Below, piece after piece: positions 34,616 through 41,924 of a stretch of DNA of 64,000 bases. The DNA is from Haloplanus natans DSM 17983. Lineage in GTDB: Archaea; Halobacteriota; Halobacteria; Halobacteriales; Haloferacaceae. A program made the position numbers and the translations under genes. Position 1 is the first letter of the stretch. The number at the start of each line of letters is the position of its first letter. The notes beneath the pieces are model-generated. The model did not search any database and was not told the DNA's origin. It saw only the letters and a list, made by a program, of their open reading frames with translations. The stretch lies in NCBI RefSeq assembly GCF_000427685.1, contig NZ_KE386573.1:2092938-2156937 (forward strand), in the 5' to 3' direction.

Positions 34616-35068
34616 CTACTGCGAGACGTTATACAGATCAATCCTCGCCTCATCACGGAGAATATCGCTGTTAACGTCCTCAATGAACTGCCTATAGTGC
34701 GATTTCGCCGCTCTACAACAGATAGCGCAATGTGTTTGAAAAGAATCAGGAAGGGAGATTGTATCACCGCTGACCTTGATTTCTGATGCGTTTCTCAGCG
34801 CCCACTCATAGACCAACGCTTGCCCAATTGCTTTTTTATTGAACTTATCCTTAACCTCAATAACACTAATAATCGGTTGCTGATTGGTTCTCTGTGACAC
34901 ACATAGGAGATCGACACGCTCATGCACGAATGCGGGTGGCACTTCGACAGAACGACTGGCAGCCTGTATTGAGGCTTCTTCGTACCATTGGACGACTCGC
35001 AAGCCCTCTGACTCCATCACTTGTTCAACCCGATCTTTACAGAGAGGTTTCAGGTCTGATTCCTTCAT
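34616..35068 (-). CDS. PD-(D/E)xK nuclease-fold protein
   Basis: A 150-residue protein with a recognisable nuclease core: VHERVDLLCV (D), then PIISVIEVKDKFNKKAIGQALVYEWAL, where E-V-K matches the (E)xK and the helix with Q/Y follows. The conserved pattern D-x(~18)-ExK plus a QALxYExA helix is shared with Holliday-junction-like and restriction-type folds. The C-terminal part is helical. It probably cuts or binds DNA; the biological role is unknown. It lies just downstream of the integrase within the element, same strand. Confidence 0.65.
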   Translation of the reverse strand: MKESDLKPLCKDRVEQVMESEGLRVVQWYEEASIQAASRSVEVPPAFVHERVDLLCVSQRTNQQPIISVIEVKDKFNKKAIGQALVYEWALRNASEIKVSGDTISLPDSFQTHCAICCRAAKSHYRQFIEDVNSDILRDEARIDLYNVSQ

Positions 35069-35136
35069 GAGAAGTTCCTCTCTTCACAGACGAAAAATAG
35101 GTACCCGATAAAAAGGGTTAGATGAACTGAAATCCA

Positions 35137-36141
35137 CTAAATATCTCGTAGATAGTCCTTCCTCCGCTCCGCCTTCTCCGCTGCTGAACCCTTGTCGTAG
35201 TGCTTATCCAATATCCGACCACTCATATTCGCTCGCTCACCCGTCACGTCCTTGGGCTGACCCGCGTTCCTTGCGGCAGTCACGTATCCTCGACGTAGTG
35301 CGTGGGGCGACACGGAAGCGGGACAACCATACGCGGCGTTCCACTCGTTGTGTTCGCACGTCTCAGGGTCTTTCTCAACCGGACAACTGCCACCGTAGAA
35401 GCAGGGGCGAGTCGCCGTGTAGACCATCCGCTGAATGCTCGTGCGTGCCCTGCGTCCGTGGCGCGTCGTCAGAAGCGGTCGCCTGCCGTGGTCGTCGGTC
35501 ACGTCGATCCGAGTCTCTGCAATGTAGTCAGCAATCACCTCCGCCGTCTCGGGCGTGATCAGCACGTCGCGCTCGCCGCGTTCTTTCTTTTTTAACGGAG
35601 TACCGGACTCGGGACGGTGTCGAATCTCAAGCGCCGGGCGTCCCTCATCGAAGTCTTCAACGTCGAGTGCCCGAAGCCCGCTTAGACGCATCCCTGTCTT
35701 CCACAGAATCAGGATGATAATGTGGCGGTCGCTCGCGTAGGAGAACTTCGAGAGGTGATCGAGGATTGCCACGGCTTCCTCTCGGGTGAGTAGATCGTCG
35801 CAAATCTCGTCCGAGGGATCGGTCTTCGGGATACGAACGAGTTCGCCAAGCCCCGTAGGGACGGCCTGTATCGTCTCACAGAACTCCACGAACTGCTTGA
35901 TGGTCCGTAGGTCGTTCCGGGCCGTGATCCGCGCCACCTTCCCTGTTCGAAACTCTCTGTACCGCTGAATGGTATCTGAGTCGAGTTCGCGCAGGTCGTT
36001 GGTGCCGTAGTCGGTGAGCCAGTCGCAGAACTGCCGGAGTGTCGTCCCGTAGTTGTAGATCGTCTTGTCGGAGACTTCGGCTTTCTTGTCTTTCAGATAT
36101 CGGTTCATCGCTTCGTGGGGAGGGGTTTGTTTCAGTCTCAT
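35137..36141 (-). CDS. tyrosine recombinase (integrase) of the tRNA-Thr element
   Basis: A 334-residue XerC/D-type recombinase. The N-terminal SAM-like core-binding domain (YLKDKKAEVSDKTIYNYGTTLRQFCDWL) is followed by the catalytic domain with R in LILWKTGMRLSGLRALDVEDF, HxxR in SPHALRRGYVT and the nucleophile Tyr in ILDKHYDKG. A Cys-containing insert (CFYGGSCPVEKDPETCEHNEW) precedes the HxxR. It starts 51 bp from the right att repeat and reads inward. It most likely drives integration at tRNA-Thr. All catalytic residues are present. Confidence 0.93.
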   Translation of the reverse strand: MRLKQTPPHEAMNRYLKDKKAEVSDKTIYNYGTTLRQFCDWLTDYGTNDLRELDSDTIQRYREFRTGKVARITARNDLRTIKQFVEFCETIQAVPTGLGELVRIPKTDPSDEICDDLLTREEAVAILDHLSKFSYASDRHIIILILWKTGMRLSGLRALDVEDFDEGRPALEIRHRPESGTPLKKKERGERDVLITPETAEVIADYIAETRIDVTDDHGRRPLLTTRHGRRARTSIQRMVYTATRPCFYGGSCPVEKDPETCEHNEWNAAYGCPASVSPHALRRGYVTAARNAGQPKDVTGERANMSGRILDKHYDKGSAAEKAERRKDYLRDI

Positions 36142-36192
36142 AGCGCGCCTTCTGTGTCAGCCCCTCCTGCGGATTCGCCGGGTGATAGGGTC

Positions 36193-36219
36193 CCGAGGGA
36201 GCAATTCCCTCCTCCGGCT
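36193..36219 (+). repeat. right attachment repeat (attR), tRNA-Thr 3' copy
   Basis: CCGAGGG, loop AGCAATT, CCCTCCTCCGGCT: a near copy of the tRNA T-arm and 3' acceptor strand at 26334-26360. Three of 27 positions differ, all in the T-loop. Its T-stem still pairs. It marks the distal junction of the element. Confidence 0.85.
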
Positions 36220-36598
36220 CTTCTGGCGGAACGGAGTGGAGCCGAAGAGCCACAGGAGGGTTGAATCAGGGAGTGGAGCGAAGCGCAACGACCGTGGGTC
36301 ACGTCCTCTCTTCCGGCTGTCTGCTGGGCACGAATCAAGGGGCGGGCCTCCGTCCGCCGAACGGAAGGGAGTCCCGCGTATATTTCGTAGTAGCGAGGAT
36401 TCGAGAGTTCGAAAAGACGAGAACCCCACGTGGAAGTTCCACACGAGGCGTCGCCCGTGGCATGTCGTACTGCTCGGATGCGTGGAAACGAGGTGACCCC
36501 GTACGTCGGTACTCCGTTCCGCTATCGCTCCCGAGCAAGGCCCCGAATAATGTCAGAGAAATTAAATTATTCTGTCGAACAGTCGCCGTAAAAAAGCG
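36220..36598. other. intergenic region beside attR, no gene recognised
   Basis: The 380 bp between the right att repeat and the end of the DMT transporter gene. Just at the junction, GGCTCTTC (36216-36223) pairs with a GAAGAGCC about 20 nt further on, making a hairpin that includes the last bases of attR. The rest has no gene, and the end is AT-rich (GAAATTAAATTATTC near 36559-36573). Confidence 0.5.
36591..36595 (-). terminator. T-tract after the DMT transporter gene
   Basis: On the coding strand the gene stop is followed at once by GCTTTTTTACGG. A T5-6 run just after a stop is the usual haloarchaeal transcription-end signal. Confidence 0.4.
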
Positions 36599-37510
36599 TC
36601 ACGAAGATAGCCGAGCCAGTTCGGCGGCGACGACGCGGCGTTCGAGGAGGGCAACGCCGGCGACGACGACGCAGAAGCCGACGGCCGTCGCGAGCGTCAC
36701 CGGTTCGTCGAGGAGTAGCCAGCCGGTGACGGCGGCGACGACGGGGACGACGTAGGCCACGAGGTTCGTCCGGACCGGGCCGATGCGACGAATGAGCGTG
36801 AAGTAGATCGGGTAGGCGGCCGCCGTCGAAGGGATAGCGACGACGAGGACCGCGAGCACGAGCGTCGTCGTGGGGGTCGTGCCGGCCGCCGACTCGCCGA
36901 GGGCGAGACTCCAGATGTGGAGGAGGAGGGCACCGAGTGCCATCGCCCACCCGGTCAAGGGGATGCTCTCGACCGTCGCGTCGAGGCGTCGCATGAACAC
37001 GCTCCCGAGGGCGATGACCGCCGCAGCGGCGAGGACGTACAGTTGGCCGACCGTCGACACCGAGGTGATCGTCTCGGGGGACGGCTGGACGATGATGACG
37101 ACGCCGACCAGGCCGAGGCAGATGCCGACGATGCCACGGAGGTCGAGTCGCTGGCCGAGGAGGAGAAATGCAAAGGCCGGCGAGAGGATGGGGTTGAGGC
37201 CGTACATCACGGACGCGGCCGCGGGCGTGATGGTCCGCTGACCGAGAAAGAGGAGGCCGTTGTTCGCGGCGACGATGGTGGCCGCACCGACGACGAGGCT
37301 CGCGAAATCGGCACGGGTCCGCGGAATCCAGTCGTCGTAGCGCCACGCGGCGTAGGCGACGAGCAGCGGCGCCGCCACGTCGAACCGGAGGGCGGCGAAA
37401 AAGACCGGGGGGAGAGCGTCGAGGCCGGCCTTGATCGCCACGAAGGAACTGCCGAAGAGCACCCCGAGGAGGACGAACAGCCCGGCGTTTCGGTATCGAC
37501 CGAGAGACAC
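36599..37510 (-). CDS. DMT superfamily exporter (EamA)
   Basis: A 303-residue transporter from GTG 37510 (VSLGRYRNAGLFVLLG). Ten TM helices are arranged as two EamA repeats. The first begins FVLLGVLFGSSFVAIKAGLDALPPVFFAALRF and ends ASVMYGLNPILSPAFAFLLLGQRL. The second ends AYVVPVVAAVTGWLLLDEPVTLATAVGFCVVVAGV. These are typical of amino acid or metabolite exporters. The long frame to 37921 adds a sequence that overlaps the divergent methyltransferase and is rejected. The substrate is unknown. Confidence 0.9.
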   Translation of the reverse strand: MSLGRYRNAGLFVLLGVLFGSSFVAIKAGLDALPPVFFAALRFDVAAPLLVAYAAWRYDDWIPRTRADFASLVVGAATIVAANNGLLFLGQRTITPAAASVMYGLNPILSPAFAFLLLGQRLDLRGIVGICLGLVGVVIIVQPSPETITSVSTVGQLYVLAAAAVIALGSVFMRRLDATVESIPLTGWAMALGALLLHIWSLALGESAAGTTPTTTLVLAVLVVAIPSTAAAYPIYFTLIRRIGPVRTNLVAYVVPVVAAVTGWLLLDEPVTLATAVGFCVVVAGVALLERRVVAAELARLSS

Positions 37511-37604
37511 ATCGGCCTTTCGCCGTCGGGGGGAATGGGTGTGTCGATCCGGCGACGTGGGCGGCGGGCGCAGGAGCCTTACCCCGGCCGACCCACCACC
37601 GACT

Positions 37605-38216
37605 GTGACCGACGACCGCGAGCGCTGGAACGAGAAGTACAGCACGGACGAGGAGTTCGAGTTACCCGACGATCCGATCCCCGAACTGGCACGGCGGATC
37701 GAGACGCTCCCGTCGGGGCGGGCGCTCGACGTGGCGACCGGAACGGGACGAAACGCCCGCTTTCTGGCCGCCGAAGGGTACGAGGTGGACGCGGTGGACG
37801 TCTCCGACGAGGCGCTCGACCGCGCCGCGAACGCGGCCGCGGACGACGGGGTCGCGGTGAACTGGATTCGCGCCGACATCGACGACTTCGAGTTCGAGGC
37901 GGGTGCGTACGACGTGGTCACTGTGAGTTTCTTCGCCGCCCTGGATCGACTGCCCGACCTGAAGGAGGCGCTGGCGCCGGGGGGTATGCTCGTCTACGAG
38001 CACCACCTCCGGTCGAGCGACGATATCGACATCGGGCCGTCGGACGACCGCTACAAGTTCCGGGCGAACGACCTGCTCCGGGCCTGTCTCGATCTGACGA
38101 TCCTGGGCTACGAGGAGCGGACGCGCCCCGACGAGAAGGGGCGGACGCAGGCGGTAGCGACGCTCGTCGGGCGCAAGTCGACCGGCGGGGCGCAGTCGTA
38201 TCCGCGGCTGTCTTAA
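37605..38216 (+). CDS. class I SAM-dependent methyltransferase
   Basis: A 203-residue protein from GTG 37605 (VTDDRERWNEKYSTDEEF). Motif I ALDVATGTGRNARFLAAEGYEVDAVDVSDEAL and motif post-I are clear, as is GAYDVVTVSFFAALDRL. It is of the tellurite-resistance TehB/UbiE-like group that starts WNEKY. The substrate cannot be inferred. It ends by a 4-bp overlap with the convergent DUF2237 gene. Confidence 0.88.
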   Translation: MTDDRERWNEKYSTDEEFELPDDPIPELARRIETLPSGRALDVATGTGRNARFLAAEGYEVDAVDVSDEALDRAANAAADDGVAVNWIRADIDDFEFEAGAYDVVTVSFFAALDRLPDLKEALAPGGMLVYEHHLRSSDDIDIGPSDDRYKFRANDLLRACLDLTILGYEERTRPDEKGRTQAVATLVGRKSTGGAQSYPRLS

Positions 38217-38584
38217 CCCTCGTACTCGTGCTCCAGCAGCGTCGAGAACGGAACCTCCTCCAGCACCGCCTCGTGTGTCGCTTCGAGGACGACCGGCGGG
38301 GCGACGCCGTCCCGTTCCGCTTCGATCCAGCGCCCGAGACAGAGACACCAGCGGTCGCCGGGGTCGAGCCCAGGGAAGTCGAGCCGTGGGCGGGGCGTGA
38401 TCAGGTCGTTGCCGCGGGCGCGGGAAAATTCGAGGAACTCCTCGGTCACCACGGCACAGATTTCGTGACGGCCGCGGTCGGATTCGACGTGGCGACAGCA
38501 GCCGTCGCGGAGGTAGCCGGTCTCGGGGTCGGTGCTACACGGTTCGAGGTCGGTCCCGAGGGCGTTGGTGTCGGCGTCGCTCAT
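38213..38584 (-). CDS. DUF2237 family protein
   Basis: A 123-residue protein from ATG 38584 (MSDADTNALGTDLEPC). The family pattern is strong: NALGTDLEPCSTDPETGYLRDGCC, ICAVVTEEFLEFSRARGNDL, GDRWCLCLGRWIEAE and VVLEATHEAVLEEV. Conserved Cys residues (C16, C29, C30, C80, C82) may bind a metal. The function of DUF2237 is unknown. Convergent with the methyltransferase. Confidence 0.92.
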   Translation of the reverse strand: MSDADTNALGTDLEPCSTDPETGYLRDGCCRHVESDRGRHEICAVVTEEFLEFSRARGNDLITPRPRLDFPGLDPGDRWCLCLGRWIEAERDGVAPPVVLEATHEAVLEEVPFSTLLEHEYEG

Positions 38585-38622
38585 GGCCGTAAAAAGAGCG
38601 CGACGAGGGAGAGCGTTTGGGT

Positions 38623-39864
38623 CTACGCCGTCGGTTCGACCGACAGCGCGTCGGCGGCTTGGGACGCCTCGTGCTGGACGAGGTAGGCCCGGTCGTCGGC
38701 GTAGTCGGCGGCCGCCGAGAGGGCGCGTTCGGTGCCGATCTGTCGGAGCGCCCACGCGGCTGCGGCACGGGTCTCGTCGGTGTCGGCGTCGGCCAGCGTA
38801 TCCGAAAGCGGGTCGATGGCGCGCGTGTCGCCGATGAGGCCGAGGGCGCGGGCGGCGTAGGGTCGGATCTGTTCGTTCTCGGCGTCGAGCTTGTTGGCGA
38901 GCGGGCCGGTCGCCTCCTCGCTTCCGAGTTCGCCGAGCGCCTTGAACGTCACCTTCTGGAGACCGGGGTCGGAGTCGGCGTCGACGTACTCCAGTAGCGT
39001 TTCGACGGCGTCCTCGGCAGCCATCTTTCCGATGGCTTTGATGCCGGGCTTGTCGCGCTTGCCCGCGCGCTGGTGCATGGCCTCGAAGGCCGCGTCGTCG
39101 TTCATCCGGGTGAGGGCTTCGAGGCAGTGACGCTCCATGAACTCCGACTGGAAGCTGTCGAGCGCGAGCAACACCATCTCGACGTTGCCGCGTTTCTCCC
39201 ACTCCTTGAGCGCGGCCCACTCCGGAGGGAAGTCCTTGTAGTGGCCGAGCACGTCGTAGTAGCCCTGCGCCTGCAGTTTCTCGTGTGTCTCCAGGTCGTC
39301 CCACTCCTCGGCGTCCTCCAGGCCGGCTTCGAGGGCGTCGGTCGCCTCCAGCAGGGCAGCGATGGTTTCGGCGTCGTCGTCGGGGTCGAGACCCGCCTCG
39401 TCGACGGCGGCGGTCGTCGCATCGAGGGCGTCGAGCGACGCTTCGACGGATTCGGCCTCGTCAGCGAGGTCCGTCCCGAGCGTCTCGTTCACGTCGGCGA
39501 CGACGCTCTCGACGGCGACGACGGCCTCGCGTTCACCCGTTTCAGTCCAGCGAGTGTCGTCGAGCGTCGCCTTCGCGTCCTCGATGGCGTCGATCACGTC
39601 CGAGGCGTAGGGGCCGCGGGCGGCTGCCAGATCCTCGCGGAGGGAGTCGAGGCGGTCGGACAGTTCCGCCGCGGGGTCCTCGTCGTCCTCGTCGGGAGCC
39701 GGAAACTCGGCGGCGTCGAGGTCGGCGGCGATCCCGTCCAGCCGTTCCTCGACGGCGTCGAGGTCGGTCTCGGTCTCGGCGTCGTCGAGCGCCTCGGCCG
39801 CGTCGTCGAGGCGGGAGTCGAGGGTCTCGGCTGGGAGGTCGGTCTCGTCGTCCCCGTCAGTCAT
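38623..39864 (-). CDS. HEAT-repeat protein
   Basis: A 413-residue protein from ATG 39864 (MTDGDDETDLPAETLDS). The N-terminal 170 residues are acidic and helical, coiled-coil-like. The C-terminal half is a run of HEAT/PBS-lyase-type repeats (QKVTFKALGELGSEEATGPLANKLDAENEQIRPYAARALGLIGDTRAIDPLSDTL, and so on). These give a scaffold for protein binding. In the middle is a conserved GYYDVLGHYKDFPPEWAALKEWEKRG segment. No enzymatic residues are seen; a partner is not known. Confidence 0.85.
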   Translation of the reverse strand: MTDGDDETDLPAETLDSRLDDAAEALDDAETETDLDAVEERLDGIAADLDAAEFPAPDEDDEDPAAELSDRLDSLREDLAAARGPYASDVIDAIEDAKATLDDTRWTETGEREAVVAVESVVADVNETLGTDLADEAESVEASLDALDATTAAVDEAGLDPDDDAETIAALLEATDALEAGLEDAEEWDDLETHEKLQAQGYYDVLGHYKDFPPEWAALKEWEKRGNVEMVLLALDSFQSEFMERHCLEALTRMNDDAAFEAMHQRAGKRDKPGIKAIGKMAAEDAVETLLEYVDADSDPGLQKVTFKALGELGSEEATGPLANKLDAENEQIRPYAARALGLIGDTRAIDPLSDTLADADTDETRAAAAWALRQIGTERALSAAADYADDRAYLVQHEASQAADALSVEPTA

Positions 39865-39970
39865 ACGCGCACACTCGGTGTGACTGTCAAAAGAGCGTTT
39901 CCATTCGGGGGCACGGTCGAGTGGCCCCGACGGGAAAGGGACATATCGCCGGAGCCCTACTATCGATGAT

Positions 39971-40846
39971 ATGTCCTCCACAGCTCGCCCGATGGTGATC
40001 CTCGTAGTCTGTCTCGCCGTCCTCGCCGCCGCGACGGGTGCGGTCGTCGCCGTCGACGAACCGCGCGACGAACCGGCGGACACCAGCCCCCCGGTCCGCG
40101 TCTACGTCAGCGAGACGCTCGACATCTCGGACGCGGAACTCACCGGCGGCGGAACGATCGGTACCGAGTCGACGACGTTCCTCCCGGTCGGCGATCAGGG
40201 AGTGTTCAGCGTCGACCCCGAGAACGCCGACTTCGACGGCGTCGAACCGGGATCGTACTACGCCGAGCGCGACAGCGACGACGAGGCCGACATCGTCGTC
40301 GTGCGGCCCCGCATCACCGACTTCGACGTCCGCAACGAACGCGGCGTCGACATCGCGGGCGACACCGTCGACAGCGACGACTTCGAGGAGGTGACCATCA
40401 CGGTCGAGTACAACTTCGCCGAGGCCGACCGGCTAGACGTGACCGTCGAGAACCCCGACGGCGTCGACCTCGCGGGGAACAGCCGGATCACCGAGAACGG
40501 GGGGAGCGTCACTGTCGACACGAGCGAGGCGGAATCGGGGACCTATCGGATCAGCCTCGAAGGGAGCAACATCGAGGACGGCGCGGCATCGACGACCGTG
40601 ACGGTCGCGGGCGGCGCCACGGAGCCGACGGCCACCGCGACACCGACCCCGACGGCGACACCGACGGCCACGCCGACCCCGACGGCGACACCGACCCCAA
40701 CGGAGTCGTCGACGCCCCAGCCGCCCGACACGCCCGAACCGACCACGTCGCCGACCGTAACCGAGGGCGGCGGCGCCGGCTTCGGGCCGGTCGTCGCACT
40801 GCTCGCGTTGCTGGCTCTCGCGCCCGTCGCTCGTCGGCGCGGCTGA
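39971..40846 (+). CDS. surface glycoprotein-like protein with PGF-CTERM-like tail
   Basis: A 291-residue protein. A Sec signal peptide (MSSTARPMVILVVCLAVLAA) leads to an extracellular part with an Ig-like domain (FEEVTITVEYNFAEADRLDVTVENPDGVDL). A Thr/Pro-rich tandem stretch (repeats of TATPTP, encoded near 40617-40720) follows, likely O-glycosylated. The C-terminus GGGAGFGPVVALLALLALAP plus VARRRG has the archaeosortase (PGF-CTERM) layout. It reads AGF instead of PGF, so processing by ArtA is uncertain. It ends with the usual Arg cluster. Confidence 0.82.
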   Translation: MSSTARPMVILVVCLAVLAAATGAVVAVDEPRDEPADTSPPVRVYVSETLDISDAELTGGGTIGTESTTFLPVGDQGVFSVDPENADFDGVEPGSYYAERDSDDEADIVVVRPRITDFDVRNERGVDIAGDTVDSDDFEEVTITVEYNFAEADRLDVTVENPDGVDLAGNSRITENGGSVTVDTSEAESGTYRISLEGSNIEDGAASTTVTVAGGATEPTATATPTPTATPTATPTPTATPTPTESSTPQPPDTPEPTTSPTVTEGGGAGFGPVVALLALLALAPVARRRG

Positions 40847-40885
40847 CGGCAACGATATATCCGCGTCCGGCCCCAACCCTCGGCC

Positions 40886-41494
40886 ATGTCGAGCCGAGAC
40901 GACGAGGAACTGGCGGTGCTGCTGGCCGACTTGGAGCGGACGCTGACGGACCTCCGCGAGGCGGTCGACGAGGACGTCCGGCGGGAATTCCGCGACGAGC
41001 GCCCCCGCCGCCGCCCGCCGACGCCGGGGGAGATCCTTCGGTTCACCGAGGAGTACACGCTCCCGACGGCCATCGCCCTGCTCGAAGCGACGGTGCAGTC
41101 ACTGGAACTGCTCCGGGCGGTACTCCGGCTGGTGGGGCCGGGGTCGACTGCCGACGAGGTCCGCGACCGGCTGACGGCACGTCGCGGACCGGAGACGGAC
41201 GCCTTCCGCGACGCGCTCGCCGACCTGCGGGGCGCGCTGACCGGCGCGGAACTGCCCGAGGACTCGGCGGCCGGATCGATTCTGGTCGACGCGCGGGAGT
41301 TGACCGCGGAGATCGATTCACGGCTCGACGAGGCGGCGGCCGACCGGCGTCGGGATGACAAGCGGCGGGAGCGAGAGCCGACACGACGCGGCGTCGCTAT
41401 CGACGTCGAGGAGGAGAACGACGACGCCGTCGACGTGGAGTCGGAACTGGCGTCGATCAAGGAGTCAGTAGAGGACGAAGACGGGGAGGAGTGA
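40886..41494 (+). CDS. DUF7547-like haloarchaeal protein
   Basis: A 202-residue protein. Residues 5-90 are helical, with ELAVLLADLERTLTDLREAVDEDVR and the conserved PTPGEILRFTEEYTLPTAIALLEATVQSLELLRAVLRLV. I take these as the DUF7547 pattern seen in haloarchaea. The C-terminal half is charged and probably disordered. No function is known. It starts 39 nt after the surface-protein stop, possibly in one transcript. Confidence 0.6.
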   Translation: MSSRDDEELAVLLADLERTLTDLREAVDEDVRREFRDERPRRRPPTPGEILRFTEEYTLPTAIALLEATVQSLELLRAVLRLVGPGSTADEVRDRLTARRGPETDAFRDALADLRGALTGAELPEDSAAGSILVDARELTAEIDSRLDEAAADRRRDDKRREREPTRRGVAIDVEEENDDAVDVESELASIKESVEDEDGEE

Positions 41495-41506
41495 GAGAGC
41501 AGCGGT

Positions 41507-41749
41507 TTACGACGCCGAGGCGGTGACGTACTGCTCCTCGACGCGCTCGATGAGGCCGCGTTTCGAGAGCGTGTCGAGAACCGGGAACAGCGAGATTTTC
41601 TTTATGTCCAGCGCAGTCTGCAGGTCGTCGACCGTCGCGCCGTCGGAGACGGCGACGAACAGGTAGACGAGCTTCGAATCGGCGGCGGTGAGATCGTCGG
41701 GCAGGTCGGGGGCGCTCGTTGATCGGCTGATCATCTGCGTCGCGCTCAT
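41507..41749 (-). CDS. small winged-helix regulator near the PHA cluster
   Basis: An 80-residue protein with a single winged helix: LTAADSKLVYLFVAVSDGATVDDLQTALDIKKISLFPVLDTLSKRGLIERVEEQYV. It resembles TrmB/MarR-type N-terminal domains without an effector domain. It lies downstream of phaC on the same strand, with an AT-rich gap of 175 bp containing an inverted repeat, so it likely has its own promoter. Regulation of PHA genes is possible but inferred. Confidence 0.75.
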   Translation of the reverse strand: MSATQMISRSTSAPDLPDDLTAADSKLVYLFVAVSDGATVDDLQTALDIKKISLFPVLDTLSKRGLIERVEEQYVTASAS

Positions 41750-41802
41750 GGTTCAACTGAAGTGTCCACTTGCTAAGTAATAAACCCTTCCAATATATGC
41801 AC

Positions 41803-41836
41803 CATATTATCAAAATCCCTAATATGACATAATATG
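41803..41836. promoter_or_regulatory. AT-rich inverted repeat upstream of the small winged-helix gene
   Basis: CATATTAT (41803-41810) and ATAATATG (41829-41836) are perfect 8-bp arms 18 nt apart, within an unusually AT-rich stretch (about 41760-41860). It may be an operator for the winged-helix protein or a strong promoter region. A TTTATTA TATA element on the coding strand lies at about 41779-41785. Confidence 0.45.
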
Positions 41837-41924
41837 CCAAGATATAGTTCACGTTTGTAAATGTGGGAACTGGTGACACAGCTTGTGGGGTGAAACCCCA
41901 ATCGGAGGACCCCCGTCGGGTCGT

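Larger units (their letters stand above)
26334..36219. mobile_element. integrated genetic element at tRNA-Thr (about 9.9 kb)
   Basis: The element is bounded by the 3' part of tRNA-Thr (26334-26360) and a 27-nt copy with three mismatches (36193-36219). A tyrosine recombinase gene ends the interior at 35137-36141, next to the right repeat. Inside, GC is visibly lower than in flanking chromosome and the genes are accessory: rhomboid protease, helicase-like protein, winged-helix and SWIM proteins, a membrane protein, an IS, two nuclease-like proteins and a recombinase fragment. No capsid, portal or Orc1/Cdc6 gene is seen, so it is more like an integrated plasmid or satellite than a complete provirus. 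Confidence 0.88.

Noticed and set aside
36917-38686. 589-codon plus-strand frame across the DMT exporter and methyltransferase
   Set aside because: It has the charged, low-complexity composition of a frame shadow in high-GC DNA. The minus-strand DMT and plus-strand methyltransferase have clear domains.
40617-40720. Short tandem repeats as a possible CRISPR or satellite array
   Set aside because: They are in-frame TATPTP codons of the surface protein linker.
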